38,464 bases of DNA from Syntrophaceae bacterium (GTDB taxonomy: Bacteria; Desulfobacterota; BSN033; UBA1163). Positions 1 to 7,428 of this stretch are shown piece after piece. Numbering within the stretch: position 1 is the first letter of the stretch; every line of letters starts with the position of its first letter. A program made the translations under genes and the position numbers. The notes under the pieces are model-generated. The model worked only from the letters and a program-made list of their open reading frames with translations, ran no database searches and was not told the DNA's origin. The stretch is from contig JACAEX010000082.1 in assembly GCA_013388635.1 (NCBI GenBank), positions 1-38,464 of the forward strand, given 5' to 3'.

Positions 1-42
1 ACGAACTTCTAAAATTGCTTAAACCGATCGAAAAACCAAGGT

Positions 43-86
43 GTGCACTTTTAAACTTTAAATCCATAAAAACGGTGCACTTTTAA
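43..86. repeat. Direct repeat GTGCACTTTTAA, two copies
   Basis: GTGCACTTTTAA occurs at 43-54 and again at 75-86, a 32-bp start-to-start spacing, about three helical turns. It lies just upstream of the putative asd promoter, so it could be a regulator binding site. It could equally be a chance AT-rich repeat. No regulator is identified. Confidence 0.4.
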
Positions 87-115
87 TTCTTAAATGACAT
101 TTTTCAAATTCCCTC

Positions 116-145
116 TTGACAATTCACGTCTCTTTCCTCTATTTA
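116..145 (+). promoter_or_regulatory. Putative sigma70 promoter of asd
   Basis: A perfect -35 TTGACA (116-121) is followed after 18 nt by TATTTA (140-145). Transcription would start near 152, giving a leader of about 70 nt that contains the hairpin at 171-204. Confidence 0.5.
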
Positions 146-170
146 TATGGGGTACGAGGACGTATCATCG

Positions 171-204
171 GAACAGGGGTGTTCGCGGGAACACCCCTGT
201 TTTT
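171..204 (+). terminator. Terminator-like hairpin in the asd leader
   Basis: ACAGGGGTGTTC (173-184) pairs perfectly with GAACACCCCTGT (189-200) around a GCGG loop and is followed by TTTT. This is an intrinsic-terminator shape lying between the putative promoter and the asd start, 20 nt before the ATG. It may terminate transcription from further upstream or act as an attenuator. No competing antiterminator structure was identified. Confidence 0.65.
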
Positions 205-223
205 GTAGAAGACGGAGGAGGTT

Positions 224-1246
224 ATGAAGAAAGAGAAGTATAATGTCGTAGTCGCAGGGGCCACCGGTGCGGTGGGAAACGAGATGGTCGCCATCTTGGA
301 GGAGAGAAACTTTCCGGTCGACAGGCTGAGGCTTCTGGCCTCTCAAAGAGGGGCGGGGACCAAGATCGAGTTCAGGGGGAAGGAGTATACCGTAGAGGTG
401 ATGGATGAAAATTCCTTTGCTGGGATGGATATCGGACTCTTCTCTCCTGGAGGGGCAGTCAGCCAGAAGTTCGCACCCATTGCCGGGAAGGCGGGTTGCG
501 TGGTCATCGATAATACCAGCGCCTTCCGGATGGATCCTCAGGTTCCGTTGGTCGTCCCCGAGGTGAACGCCCATGCCATTGCTCAGTACAAGAATAAGAA
601 TATCATTGCAAACCCAAACTGTTCAACGATCCAGATGGTGGTGGTCCTGAAACCTATTCATGATGTGGCTCGGATCAAGCGGGTTGTGGTCTCCACCTAT
701 CAGGCTGTTTCAGGGACGGGAAAGAGGGCGATCAAAGAACTGGAAAACCAGGTGCTGGCGATCTACAATCAGCAGGAGATCAAGAAGGAGGTCTATCCGC
801 ATCAGATCGCCTTCAACTGTCTTCCCCATATCGATGTCTTCCTGGAGAATGCCTATACCAAGGAAGAGATGAAGATGGTTAACGAGACGAAGAAGATCAT
901 GGAGGATCCGTCCATCCGGGTGACCGCTACCACGGTGAGGGTCCCTGTCTTTTATGGTCACTCCGAATCGGTCAATATCGAGACGGAGAAGAAGATAAGA
1001 CCGGAGGAGGTGAGGGAGATCCTTTCCAAAGCTCCAGGGGTGGTGGTCGTGGATAATCCCCAGAAGTTCGAATATCCCCTGGCGATCCACGCAGCAGGCA
1101 GGGACGAAACCTTTGTCGGAAGGATCCGGGAGGACGAATCAATTCCCAACGGGATCAACATGTGGATCGTCGCTGACAACATTCGGAAGGGGGCTGCGCT
1201 GAACGCTGTCCAGATCGCCGAGATCCTGATCCAGAAGTATCTATAG
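224..1246 (+). CDS. asd: Aspartate-semialdehyde dehydrogenase
   Basis: Catalyses NADPH-dependent reduction of L-aspartyl-4-phosphate to aspartate semialdehyde, the branch point for lysine/diaminopimelate, threonine and methionine synthesis in the cytoplasm. The 340-residue length is normal. The N-terminal Rossmann motif GATGAVGNEM is at residues 12-21, the catalytic cysteine lies in NPNCST (C133), SGTGKRAI follows at 163-170, and the general-base histidine is in GHSES (H246). The ATG is preceded by GGAGGAGG, a strong ribosome-binding site. It has its own promoter and terminator, so it is probably monocistronic. The terminator-like hairpin in its leader suggests possible attenuation. Confidence 0.97.
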   Translation: MKKEKYNVVVAGATGAVGNEMVAILEERNFPVDRLRLLASQRGAGTKIEFRGKEYTVEVMDENSFAGMDIGLFSPGGAVSQKFAPIAGKAGCVVIDNTSAFRMDPQVPLVVPEVNAHAIAQYKNKNIIANPNCSTIQMVVVLKPIHDVARIKRVVVSTYQAVSGTGKRAIKELENQVLAIYNQQEIKKEVYPHQIAFNCLPHIDVFLENAYTKEEMKMVNETKKIMEDPSIRVTATTVRVPVFYGHSESVNIETEKKIRPEEVREILSKAPGVVVVDNPQKFEYPLAIHAAGRDETFVGRIREDESIPNGINMWIVADNIRKGAALNAVQIAEILIQKYL

Positions 1247-1269
1247 AGATCCTGTCCCCCTTGAAATCT

Positions 1270-1302
1270 AAAATGGCCGATCTTTCTGATCGGCCATTTT
1301 TT
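1270..1302. terminator. Bidirectional intrinsic terminator
   Basis: ATGGCCGATC (1273-1282) and GATCGGCCAT (1288-1297) form a perfect stem with loop TTTCT. An A-run lies on the left and a T-run on the right, so the hairpin can serve asd from the left and the convergent cupin gene from the right. Confidence 0.9.
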
Positions 1303-1316
1303 CTATCCGTTTCTGA

Positions 1317-1751
1317 TCACTCCTCCACCTCTTTCCCAAAATCTATTCTGTAACTGTCTGCCACATCGTAGACTTGAGGACTATATTCCACAACCAGGGT
1401 GTCTTCCAATCCATAGAAGAGATGACCACATCGCGGTTTAATCCTGATCTTATCGCCTCTTTCGAGAAGAAATTCTTCCTTTTCAAAGTTATCCATATCC
1501 ATAAAGAGACCTCTCATCTCTCCGCTGACGACATAGAAGACCTCCTCTTTCCTCTCATGGTAATGATTTCCCCTTGAAAACCCTTTTCTGATTTCAAAGA
1601 GGGCTAGATGTCGGATCTCCTCCCTGTAGGCAATCTGGACGGATTCGCCCCGCTCCTCCTCCCACCTCTTTGCCCCCATCCTTTCCTTCGTATAAGGAAG
1701 TTTTTCAATCTGTACTTTTTCCATCGCTGGGGAACCATCATAAATGTTCAA
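1317..1751 (-). CDS. Cupin-fold protein
   Basis: A 144-residue single-domain cupin. The metal-binding core is visible as GNHYHERKEEVFYVVSG, followed by a second strand block GDKIRIKPRCGHLFYGLE. The pattern resembles small sugar-nucleotide epimerase/isomerase-like cupins (WxcM/FdtA type) and general cupin 2 proteins, but the substrate cannot be read from the sequence. The longest frame starts at a TTG at 1751, with GAAAGG only about 3 nt upstream. The ATG at 1724 (ten codons in, protein starting MEKVQIEKL) is an equally plausible start without a clear ribosome-binding site. It converges on asd and shares its terminator. Confidence 0.8.
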   Translation of the reverse strand: MNIYDGSPAMEKVQIEKLPYTKERMGAKRWEEERGESVQIAYREEIRHLALFEIRKGFSRGNHYHERKEEVFYVVSGEMRGLFMDMDNFEKEEFLLERGDKIRIKPRCGHLFYGLEDTLVVEYSPQVYDVADSYRIDFGKEVEE

Positions 1752-1820
1752 TAGCCTTTCGTCAAGAAGAACCGATACCCTCTCTTATAAATTCGACGTG
1801 GCCTTTTGTCCTCAGCTCTT

Positions 1821-1850
1821 TTGACAGTAAATGGCTTTAAATACTATAAT
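1821..1850 (+). promoter_or_regulatory. Strong sigma70 promoter upstream of UPF0280 gene
   Basis: Consensus TTGACA (1821-1826), an 18-nt spacer and consensus TATAAT (1845-1850). Transcription should begin near 1857, about 40 nt before the ATG at 1898. Confidence 0.8.
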
Positions 1851-1897
1851 GCTTTTGACGACAGGCGCACGGAATTGCAGAAGTTCTAAAAGTTGAG

Positions 1898-2620
1898 ATG
1901 TACGAAAAACGGAACTACCGAAGTTTAGTTAGGACTGACGACCTCGTTAACTATGAGATCATCGTCAGGGAGACAGACCTCCTCATCCGGACAAGTAACG
2001 ATCTGCATGAACAAGCCAGAGAATCGGTCTTGAAGTATCGCCATCAGCTCGAAACGTACATCGCGATGAACCCCGAATTTGGGAGAAGCCTTCTCCCTCT
2101 CGACGATGACCCTTATGCCCCTGAGATCGTCCGTGAGATGATCCGGACCTCCCGATTAGCCCAGGTCGGCCCGATGGCGGCTGTTGCCGGGGCGATGGCT
2201 GAATCGGTCTCAAGAGACCTGCTACGATTTTCAGAAGAGGTGATCGTTGAGAATGGCGGGGACATCTATCTCGCTACCTTGAGAGAACGGATCGTGGGAA
2301 TCTACGCAGGGAATTCCCCTCTCAGCCTTAAAATTGGGCTTATGGTTGCCCCTGAGGATTCCCCCCTCGGCGTCTGTACCTCTTCAGGGACAGTCGGTCA
2401 CTCACTCAGTTTTGGGAAAGCGGATGCGGTCTGTGTTATCTCCAGATCCGCAGCCCTTGCGGATGCCGCCGCCACAGCCGTGGGGAATATGGTTAAAGAA
2501 AAAAAGGATATCGAACGAGGTCTGGAGAGAGGTAAGGAGATCGAAGGGGTATCCGGACTGCTCATCATTGTTGGGGAAAAGATCGGGGTCTGGGGAGATG
2601 TCAAACTGACACAGCTTTGA
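1898..2620 (+). CDS. UPF0280 family protein (ApbE-like fold)
   Basis: A 240-residue protein with the signature of UPF0280: an N-terminal YEKRNYR block, the central GPMAAVAGAMAESVSRDLL and VENGGDIYL motifs, and a glycine- and alanine-rich C-terminal half with CTSSGTVGHSLSFG. The family is distantly related to ApbE FAD:protein FMN transferases, where an ENGGDI-type motif lies in the flavin/metal site, but the UPF0280 function is not established. There is no signal peptide, so it should be cytoplasmic. A consensus promoter sits just upstream and mtaB follows after a 68-nt gap, so these genes may be cotranscribed. The ribosome-binding site is weak (AGTTGAG). Confidence 0.88.
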   Translation: MYEKRNYRSLVRTDDLVNYEIIVRETDLLIRTSNDLHEQARESVLKYRHQLETYIAMNPEFGRSLLPLDDDPYAPEIVREMIRTSRLAQVGPMAAVAGAMAESVSRDLLRFSEEVIVENGGDIYLATLRERIVGIYAGNSPLSLKIGLMVAPEDSPLGVCTSSGTVGHSLSFGKADAVCVISRSAALADAAATAVGNMVKEKKDIERGLERGKEIEGVSGLLIIVGEKIGVWGDVKLTQL

Positions 2621-2629
2621 GTACATTAG

Positions 2630-2676
2630 AATTCAGAAGTCAGCACCCAGAATAAAGCCCGTCCGTTCTGAATTTT
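2630..2676. repeat. Degenerate intergenic inverted repeat
   Basis: AATTCAGAA (2630-2638) and TTCTGAATT (2668-2676) form a perfect 9-bp inverted pair in the gap before mtaB. The intervening GTCAGCACCCAGAATAAAG resembles decayed AT-rich dispersed repeats. A related flavour of sequence occurs at 4711-4765 and 12578-12638. Confidence 0.45.
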
Positions 2677-2688
2677 CGAATTAAAAAG

Positions 2689-4014
2689 ATGACGACAGTT
2701 GCAATTGCTACGCTCGGTTGTAAAGTCAATCAGTTCGAATCTGAGGCTCTTATGAGCGCCTTAGAGCGGAGGGGATACAGCCTGGTCTCCTTTGGAGAGG
2801 GAGCGGATGTCATGATTATCAATACCTGCACGGTCACTCACCGGGCTGATTTTCAATCGAGGCAGATGATCCGAAGGGCCCACCGATCCAATCCACAGTC
2901 CTTGATCATCGTCACCGGATGTTATTCACAGGTGGAGCCTGAGGAGATAGAAAGGGTCGAAGCCACGGCCTATCTCTTAGGGAATAAGGAGAAGCTCCGG
3001 ATTCCAGATCTTCTTCCTCTGATGCAGAAGGGGGAAACTCCCAAAGTCCAGGTTTCTGACATTCAAGAGGAGCGCCTCTTCGAGGAGACTGCCCTTCCCT
3101 CTTTCTATTATCACACCCGGGCCTTCTTAAAGATTCAGGACGGGTGTGATGCCCGATGTTCCTATTGCATCGTCCCACATGCCAGAGGCCGAGGAAGAAG
3201 CCTTCCTCCAGGGAGGGTCATTGAACACCTAAGGGCCTTGAAGGGGAGAGGCTTCAGCGAGGTTGTGCTGACCGGAATCCACATCGGTTCCTACGGGATC
3301 GACCTAAACCCGGCCTCTTCTCTTGAGGAGCTGCTCAAGAGCCTGGAACACGAGGAGACGCCCTGTCGAATTCGGCTCAGCTCAATTGAGCCTTTGGACT
3401 TCTCGAGGGGCCTCCTCTCCTTCCTGATAAGTTCGAAGAAGGTCTGTCCTCACCTCCACCTCCCGATCCAGAGCGGTGATGATGAGATCCTAAGAAAGAT
3501 GAACCGACCTTACGGCCGCTCTTTGATCTCCGAACTTATCCATGAGCTTCACGAAAACCTTCCGGAAGCCTCACTCGGTGCGGATGTGATCGTGGGATTT
3601 CCGGGTGAGACAGAAGAGAGGTTCAGACGGACTTACGATCTGATCGAATCCCTGCCTCTCTCATATCTCCATATCTTTCCTTTTTCAAGGAGAAAAGGAA
3701 CGCCTGCCTCCCAATTGCCTCAACAGGTGAGCGAGGGAGAGATTAAAAAAAGGGCTGGGTTGATGAGGCAGTTGGGCAAAAGGAAACGTCAGGCCTTCTA
3801 CCGCCAGTCGCTCAACAAGGAGTTGAGGGTTCTGGTGGAGGACCGAAGAGGAAGAGAGACAGACAGATGGAGGGGGCTTTCACGAAATTACATCCCGGTT
3901 CTCCTGGCCGGCCGCGGATCAGAACGGGGAGCCGATTGGGTCAACCGGGAATGGACGGTAAGGGTGACCCGGTTGGAAGAGAACGGTGTGATCGGAGAAG
4001 TGGTGGAGAGATAG
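2689..4014 (+). CDS. mtaB: tRNA t6A37 methylthiotransferase MtaB
   Basis: A radical SAM enzyme that converts t6A to ms2t6A at position 37 of tRNAs reading ANN codons. The 441 residues show the standard three-part layout. The N-terminal UPF0004 domain binds the auxiliary 4Fe-4S cluster through C11 (LGCKVNQ), C47 (NTCTVT) and C78 (TGCYSQ). The radical SAM core has C153, C157 and C160 in CDARCSYC followed by IVPHARGRGRS. The C-terminal TRAM RNA-binding domain spans about 375-441. LGCKVNQ is typical of MtaB, as opposed to MiaB or RimO. Start ATG at 2689 with little ribosome-binding site. rnc begins one base after its stop codon. Confidence 0.93.
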   Translation: MTTVAIATLGCKVNQFESEALMSALERRGYSLVSFGEGADVMIINTCTVTHRADFQSRQMIRRAHRSNPQSLIIVTGCYSQVEPEEIERVEATAYLLGNKEKLRIPDLLPLMQKGETPKVQVSDIQEERLFEETALPSFYYHTRAFLKIQDGCDARCSYCIVPHARGRGRSLPPGRVIEHLRALKGRGFSEVVLTGIHIGSYGIDLNPASSLEELLKSLEHEETPCRIRLSSIEPLDFSRGLLSFLISSKKVCPHLHLPIQSGDDEILRKMNRPYGRSLISELIHELHENLPEASLGADVIVGFPGETEERFRRTYDLIESLPLSYLHIFPFSRRKGTPASQLPQQVSEGEIKKRAGLMRQLGKRKRQAFYRQSLNKELRVLVEDRRGRETDRWRGLSRNYIPVLLAGRGSERGADWVNREWTVRVTRLEENGVIGEVVER

Positions 4015-4015
4015 T

Positions 4016-4777
4016 ATGGAAGAGGAGAGGCTTGCGTCGTTAAGGGAATTGGAAGGACGTATCGGTTATCGATTCCATGACATCGAATGGCTGAACAGGG
4101 CCCTCACCCACGGATCTTTTCTTAATGAGAGCGATCCATCAACGAAAAGATCGAATGAGGTCTTGGAATTTCTTGGAGATGCTGTGCTCAACCTGGCGGT
4201 GAGCCACTTGCTTCTTCAGCGATTCCCTGATGCTCAGGAAGGGATGCTTTCTATGAAGAGGGCGCACCTGGTCAAGCAGAGTTCCCTGGCCCTTCTCGCC
4301 AGAGAGATTCGACTGGAGGAACATCTCCTTCTCGGGAAGAGCGAGCTCCTGAACAGGGGCAAGGAGAAGTCCTCGATCCTGGCCAATGCCTACGAAGCCC
4401 TGTTCGGAGCGATCTACATCGATTCCGGCCTCGGGCCCGTCTTAGGGATGTTGAAAAAGCTCCTCGAACCCTATCTCCAATCCGAACCCCCATTTCCTTC
4501 TTTTCAAGATTATAAGAGCCTCCTCCAGGAGAAAGCTCAACCAATCTACGGCCTCTCTCCAGATTACCAGGTACTGAAGGAGTCGGGCCCTGACCATGAT
4601 AAACGATTCCAGGCCTCTGTGGCCATCCACGGAGAGGTGAAAGGGATCGGATGGGGGAAGAGCAAAAAGGAGGCCGAACAGGAGGCCGCACGGAAGGCTT
4701 TGAGCAAACTCGAAATTCGAAACACGAAATCCGAAACAGATCCAGATGTCCAAAACACGAATGACCTTAGCAAATAG
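4016..4777 (+). CDS. rnc: Ribonuclease III
   Basis: Endoribonuclease cleaving double-stranded RNA, for rRNA processing and mRNA turnover. The RNase III signature NEVLEFLGDAVL carries E51 and D55. ILANAYEALFGA supplies N124 and E127, where Asn in place of the E. coli Asp is common. The C-terminal dsRBD (about 163-232) has the usual KSKKEAEQEAARKAL helix. At 253 residues it is slightly long. The last about 20 codons after KALSKLE read through a repetitive sequence at 4711-4765 (see repeat), so the tail is probably an extension acquired from a dispersed repeat. The start codon lies one base after mtaB, so translation is probably coupled. Confidence 0.96.
   Translation: MEEERLASLRELEGRIGYRFHDIEWLNRALTHGSFLNESDPSTKRSNEVLEFLGDAVLNLAVSHLLLQRFPDAQEGMLSMKRAHLVKQSSLALLAREIRLEEHLLLGKSELLNRGKEKSSILANAYEALFGAIYIDSGLGPVLGMLKKLLEPYLQSEPPFPSFQDYKSLLQEKAQPIYGLSPDYQVLKESGPDHDKRFQASVAIHGEVKGIGWGKSKKEAEQEAARKALSKLEIRNTKSETDPDVQNTNDLSK
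4711..4765. repeat. Dispersed-type repeat read through by rnc C-terminus
   Basis: The stretch contains CGAAATTCGAAACACGAAAT, then CCGAAAC and CAAAACACGAATGACC, successive imperfect copies of a CGAAANNCGAAA motif. It encodes the low-complexity tail EIRNTKSETDPDVQNTNDL. This kind of peptide from a repeated AT-rich intergenic sequence is familiar from deltaproteobacterial genomes (recollection, not checked). Confidence 0.5.
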
Positions 4778-4817
4778 AAAGTTTTGAGACTGGATATTTG
4801 GAGGTTCGATTTACAAA

Positions 4818-5918
4818 GTGACTACGACCCCGATCATCATTCCTATTTTCCTTCCCAACCTCGGTTGCCGAGAGCGGTGTCTCTTCTGCAACCAGAAGGT
4901 CACCGCTAAGGAAATCCCATCTCCGCTATCTGTGCGGGGAGTGATTCAAGCCTCCCTTGCTAAACTGCCTTCTGATAAAAAGAGAAAGAAAGAGGTGGCT
5001 TTTTATGGCGGAACTTTTACAGCTATCGAAAAAGAGCGTCAAATCCTTTACCTAAAAGAGGTTCAGCCCTTTCTTTCCTCTGGCCTGATCGATTCCGTTC
5101 GCATCTCCACCCGGCCCGACGCCTTAGACGAGGAGATCCTCTCTCTTCTCTGGGAGTACGGGGTCAGGACCGTTGAGGTCGGAGCCCAGTCGATGATCGA
5201 TCAAGTCCTGATGCTGGCCAGGAGAGGACACAATGCAGAAAATACGATCTGTGCTGTCAGAAGATTAAGAAGCTGGGGATTCGAGGTCGGGATCCATCTG
5301 ATGATCGGGCTTCCGGGTGACAGCCTTCAACATTTTTCGAAGAGCCTCGATCGGCTGACCGATCTCAAACCCGATTTCGTAAGGATCCATCCCACACTGG
5401 TGCTCAAAGGCGCTCCTCTCGAAAAACTGTGGAGGGATGGAGGATATTCTCCGCTTTCCCTGGATGAGGCGGTTCAATGGCTTAAAAGAGGTGTGCTTCA
5501 ATTGGAGAGGGCATCGATCCCGGTCGCACGGATCGGCCTTCAGGCAACCAAAGACCTGGAAAGAAGTCTCCTTGCCGGAGCCTACCATCCTGCCCTTCAT
5601 CAGCTTGTCGATTCCGCAATCTTTTTTGATATGGCCCGCTCTCTTCTCCAGCTCTCTCCGAAGAATGGATCGCGGGTGCGCTTCCTCTGTCATCCCAAGG
5701 AGGTCTCGGACCTAAGGGGGCAGAGAAACGAAAATATTCTGAGGTTGAAGGAGGAATTCAAACCGAGCGAAATCCTGATCCATGAAAGCGAGGTATGGCC
5801 GAAGGGTTCCCTGGGGCTTCAAACCAAGGAGGGAAGAATCCTTTTTCACAGAAGGTCACTCCTGCGATATCACTCTTTACCAGAAGACCGGGATGTTGGG
5901 CCATTTCTAACGGGATAA
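4818..5918 (+). CDS. Elp3-like radical SAM protein
   Basis: A 366-residue radical SAM enzyme. The cluster motif is N-terminal: C17, C21 and C24 in GCRERCLFCNQ, a spacing typical of Elp3/HemN-related proteins. FYGGTFTAI, STRPDALD, EVGAQS and MIGLPGD follow in the order seen in the family. There is no GNAT acetyltransferase domain of true Elp3, so it belongs to the short, bacterial Elp3-like/oxygen-independent coproporphyrinogen oxidase-like group with unknown substrate. The start is GTG at 4818, with GGAGG about 13 nt upstream, which is rather distant. It lies 40 nt after rnc on the same strand and is probably in the mtaB-rnc transcript. Confidence 0.85.
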   Translation: MTTTPIIIPIFLPNLGCRERCLFCNQKVTAKEIPSPLSVRGVIQASLAKLPSDKKRKKEVAFYGGTFTAIEKERQILYLKEVQPFLSSGLIDSVRISTRPDALDEEILSLLWEYGVRTVEVGAQSMIDQVLMLARRGHNAENTICAVRRLRSWGFEVGIHLMIGLPGDSLQHFSKSLDRLTDLKPDFVRIHPTLVLKGAPLEKLWRDGGYSPLSLDEAVQWLKRGVLQLERASIPVARIGLQATKDLERSLLAGAYHPALHQLVDSAIFFDMARSLLQLSPKNGSRVRFLCHPKEVSDLRGQRNENILRLKEEFKPSEILIHESEVWPKGSLGLQTKEGRILFHRRSLLRYHSLPEDRDVGPFLTG

Positions 5919-6303
5919 TCACACGAAGCGGTCCCCCAAACTGTTTCATTTGCCACCGCTGCTCATTGACAGGCTTTCTTGGCACGCCGCTCGGCCAATG
6001 CCTTAGCCATCACCACCCACCGTGGGCATCCATCAATCCTTTCGCAATCTTCTCCCCGGCCTCATTACTCCCCAAGAGACTGTATACAGTTCGAGGACAC
6101 CTGTATCTTTTATAGATAGCCCGGATACAATTGGAAGCAATCCCTCACTCCTCCGTGGAAACTTCCCACAATCGGGCGCCCGATGGCAGCCCTTCTCAAC
6201 GCTTGAGTGACACGTTACGGAAGAACTAATGATTCTGTTGTTTCCAAGAAGGAGGAGTTTTATGCTGGGAGGAAAATTCAAAAGTGTGGGATGCAAGTGC
6301 AAA
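5919..6303. other. Gene-poor stretch, possible decayed coding remnant
   Basis: No convincing full gene. On the minus strand, one frame gives SNEAGEKIAKGLMDAHGGW then stop, and a neighbouring frame gives VVMAKALAERRAKKACQ then stop, near 5970-6080. This resembles a broken gene of unrecognised family with a frame change. On the plus strand, AAGGAGGAGTTTT precedes an ATG at 6262. That 18-codon frame ends at 6318 inside the inverted repeat that follows, and could be the truncated start of a lost gene. Confidence 0.3.
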
Positions 6304-6402
6304 TGGGGTCAGGCATGACCAATCTCTTATTTCTCGCTTCCTTCCGATTCAGTAAAATTGCTCATTCAACTGCCAATATTTAATTATTTATGCCTGACCC
6401 CA
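6304..6402. repeat. REP/MITE-like element with 13-bp inverted ends
   Basis: TGGGGTCAGGCAT (6304-6316) and ATGCCTGACCCCA (6390-6402) are perfect inverted ends enclosing 73 bp of AT-rich sequence. GGTCAGGCATGACC at the left end is also internally symmetrical. GGGGTCAGG ends of this sort are known from REP sequences mobilised by Y1 (RAYT/IS200-like) transposases. No transposase is present here, so it would be a non-autonomous or remnant copy. Confidence 0.6.
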
Positions 6403-6474
6403 ATATCCCAGTCCGCAGCGGGCAGGAGGATGCCTCTCAAATCAGTCATTAACCAACACGCATCGCTCAAGTAC

Positions 6475-7080
6475 TTACAGAGGTTTGACCTGCACCTTGC
6501 GCCACTTGATGGGCCCTCCGGCGTACTGAAGCGCAAACGGCCCTTCGGCGTGCTTGCTGTCCCGGACTTTGACAGTGACGACTCCGTTGAAAATCACGGT
6601 CAATTCCGGTCCCTTGGCCTTGATCTCGAAGGTGTTCCATTTGCCACCGGCCTTATAGATGATGGGGACCGGCACCTTGGCGATATTGACGATGGCCCCC
6701 GTGCCATAGCTGGGGTCGGGCCGCGTATCCCAGATGTTTACTTCATAGGAATTGTCCGCGGTAATCTTGTTGGGGTCTGCGCAGCGGATGAAGATGCCGC
6801 TGTTGGTGTTTGATTCGGCCCAGAACTCCGCCCGAATCACGAAATCCTTGTAGGAGTTCTTTGTGACCAGGAAGCTGCTGCCCTTGGTAGTGCTGCTGTC
6901 GGCCACGATCGCTCCACCCTCCGGCCGCCAGTTAGCTCCGCCTAGCCGGTTCCAGTTTTCAAGACCCTTTTCACCGTCAATCAGCGTGATCCAACCGATG
7001 CCGAACGGCAAGTGAGCACAACCGGCAATGGTGAATACGACGGCCAACAATCCGATGGTGATGCGAGATATACGTTTCAT
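6475..7080 (-). CDS. DUF1080 (3-keto-disaccharide hydrolase-like) lipoprotein
   Basis: A 201-residue exported protein. The first 21 residues form a lipoprotein signal peptide with lipobox IAGC (C21). The rest is a DUF1080/concanavalin-like beta sandwich, with FVIRAEFWAE, NTNSGIFIRC, YEVNIWDT, GAIVNIAKVP and KWNTFEIKAKGPELTVIFNG in the family order. Characterised relatives act on 3-keto-glycosides, but many are uncharacterised, so the substrate is unknown. The ATG at 7080 is preceded by AGGAGGG at ideal spacing, and a near-consensus promoter lies about 95 nt upstream. It is monocistronic, between a REP-like element and the ABC-F operon end. Confidence 0.87.
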   Translation of the reverse strand: MKRISRITIGLLAVVFTIAGCAHLPFGIGWITLIDGEKGLENWNRLGGANWRPEGGAIVADSSTTKGSSFLVTKNSYKDFVIRAEFWAESNTNSGIFIRCADPNKITADNSYEVNIWDTRPDPSYGTGAIVNIAKVPVPIIYKAGGKWNTFEIKAKGPELTVIFNGVVTVKVRDSKHAEGPFALQYAGGPIKWRKVQVKPL

Positions 7081-7428
7081 AGTGCCCTCCTTTTCTTGTG
7101 GTTAATGACGATCAAAAGATCGCAATACTTGCCAATTGTTCATGTTGATAAGAGCTCGCTATGGGATGAGTTGAATATACACACGAGGCAATTGCGTGTC
7201 AATAAAAATCCACAACAAGATATGGGAGAACCCTGCTCATCCCCAGGTATGTGGGGCCATATCAAGGCCGTCGGGTCTTTCCTTAACCCCAAAAGCAAGG
7301 TTAGTCTGCCGAAAGAGATTTGGTCAAAATCTGCAATAGAAAGTAAGAGGGGCGCTTCATTGATTACAACCAGAAAGAGGTAACGCTATGATCGTCAGAA
7401 CGAAATTTCTAAGTTTTGGATCCGTTTT
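7081..7428. other. Intergenic region, leader and promoter of DUF1080 gene
   Basis: Holds the minus-strand promoter at 7174-7202 and the leader of the lipoprotein gene, with a small CGATC-TTTT-GATCG hairpin near 7110. From 7203 to 7428 no gene is supported. An AGAGG-preceded ATG at 7388 opens only 14 codons and may be a remnant. Confidence 0.5.
7174..7202 (-). promoter_or_regulatory. Strong sigma70 promoter of the DUF1080 gene
   Basis: On the minus strand TTGACA (7197-7202), a 17-nt spacer and TATATT (7174-7179). Transcription would begin near 7167, leaving a leader of about 87 nt. Confidence 0.8.

Noticed and set aside
147-226. Short frame M-G-Y-E-D... ending in overlap with the asd ATG as a leader peptide gene
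   Set aside because: It has no ribosome-binding site, has no run of pathway amino acids, and starts at or before the predicted transcription start. It is mentioned only as an option in the attenuation finding.
6358-6813. Plus-strand 151-residue frame opposite the DUF1080 gene
   Set aside because: It is a shadow of the lipoprotein gene, which has a lipobox, conserved blocks, ribosome-binding site and promoter.
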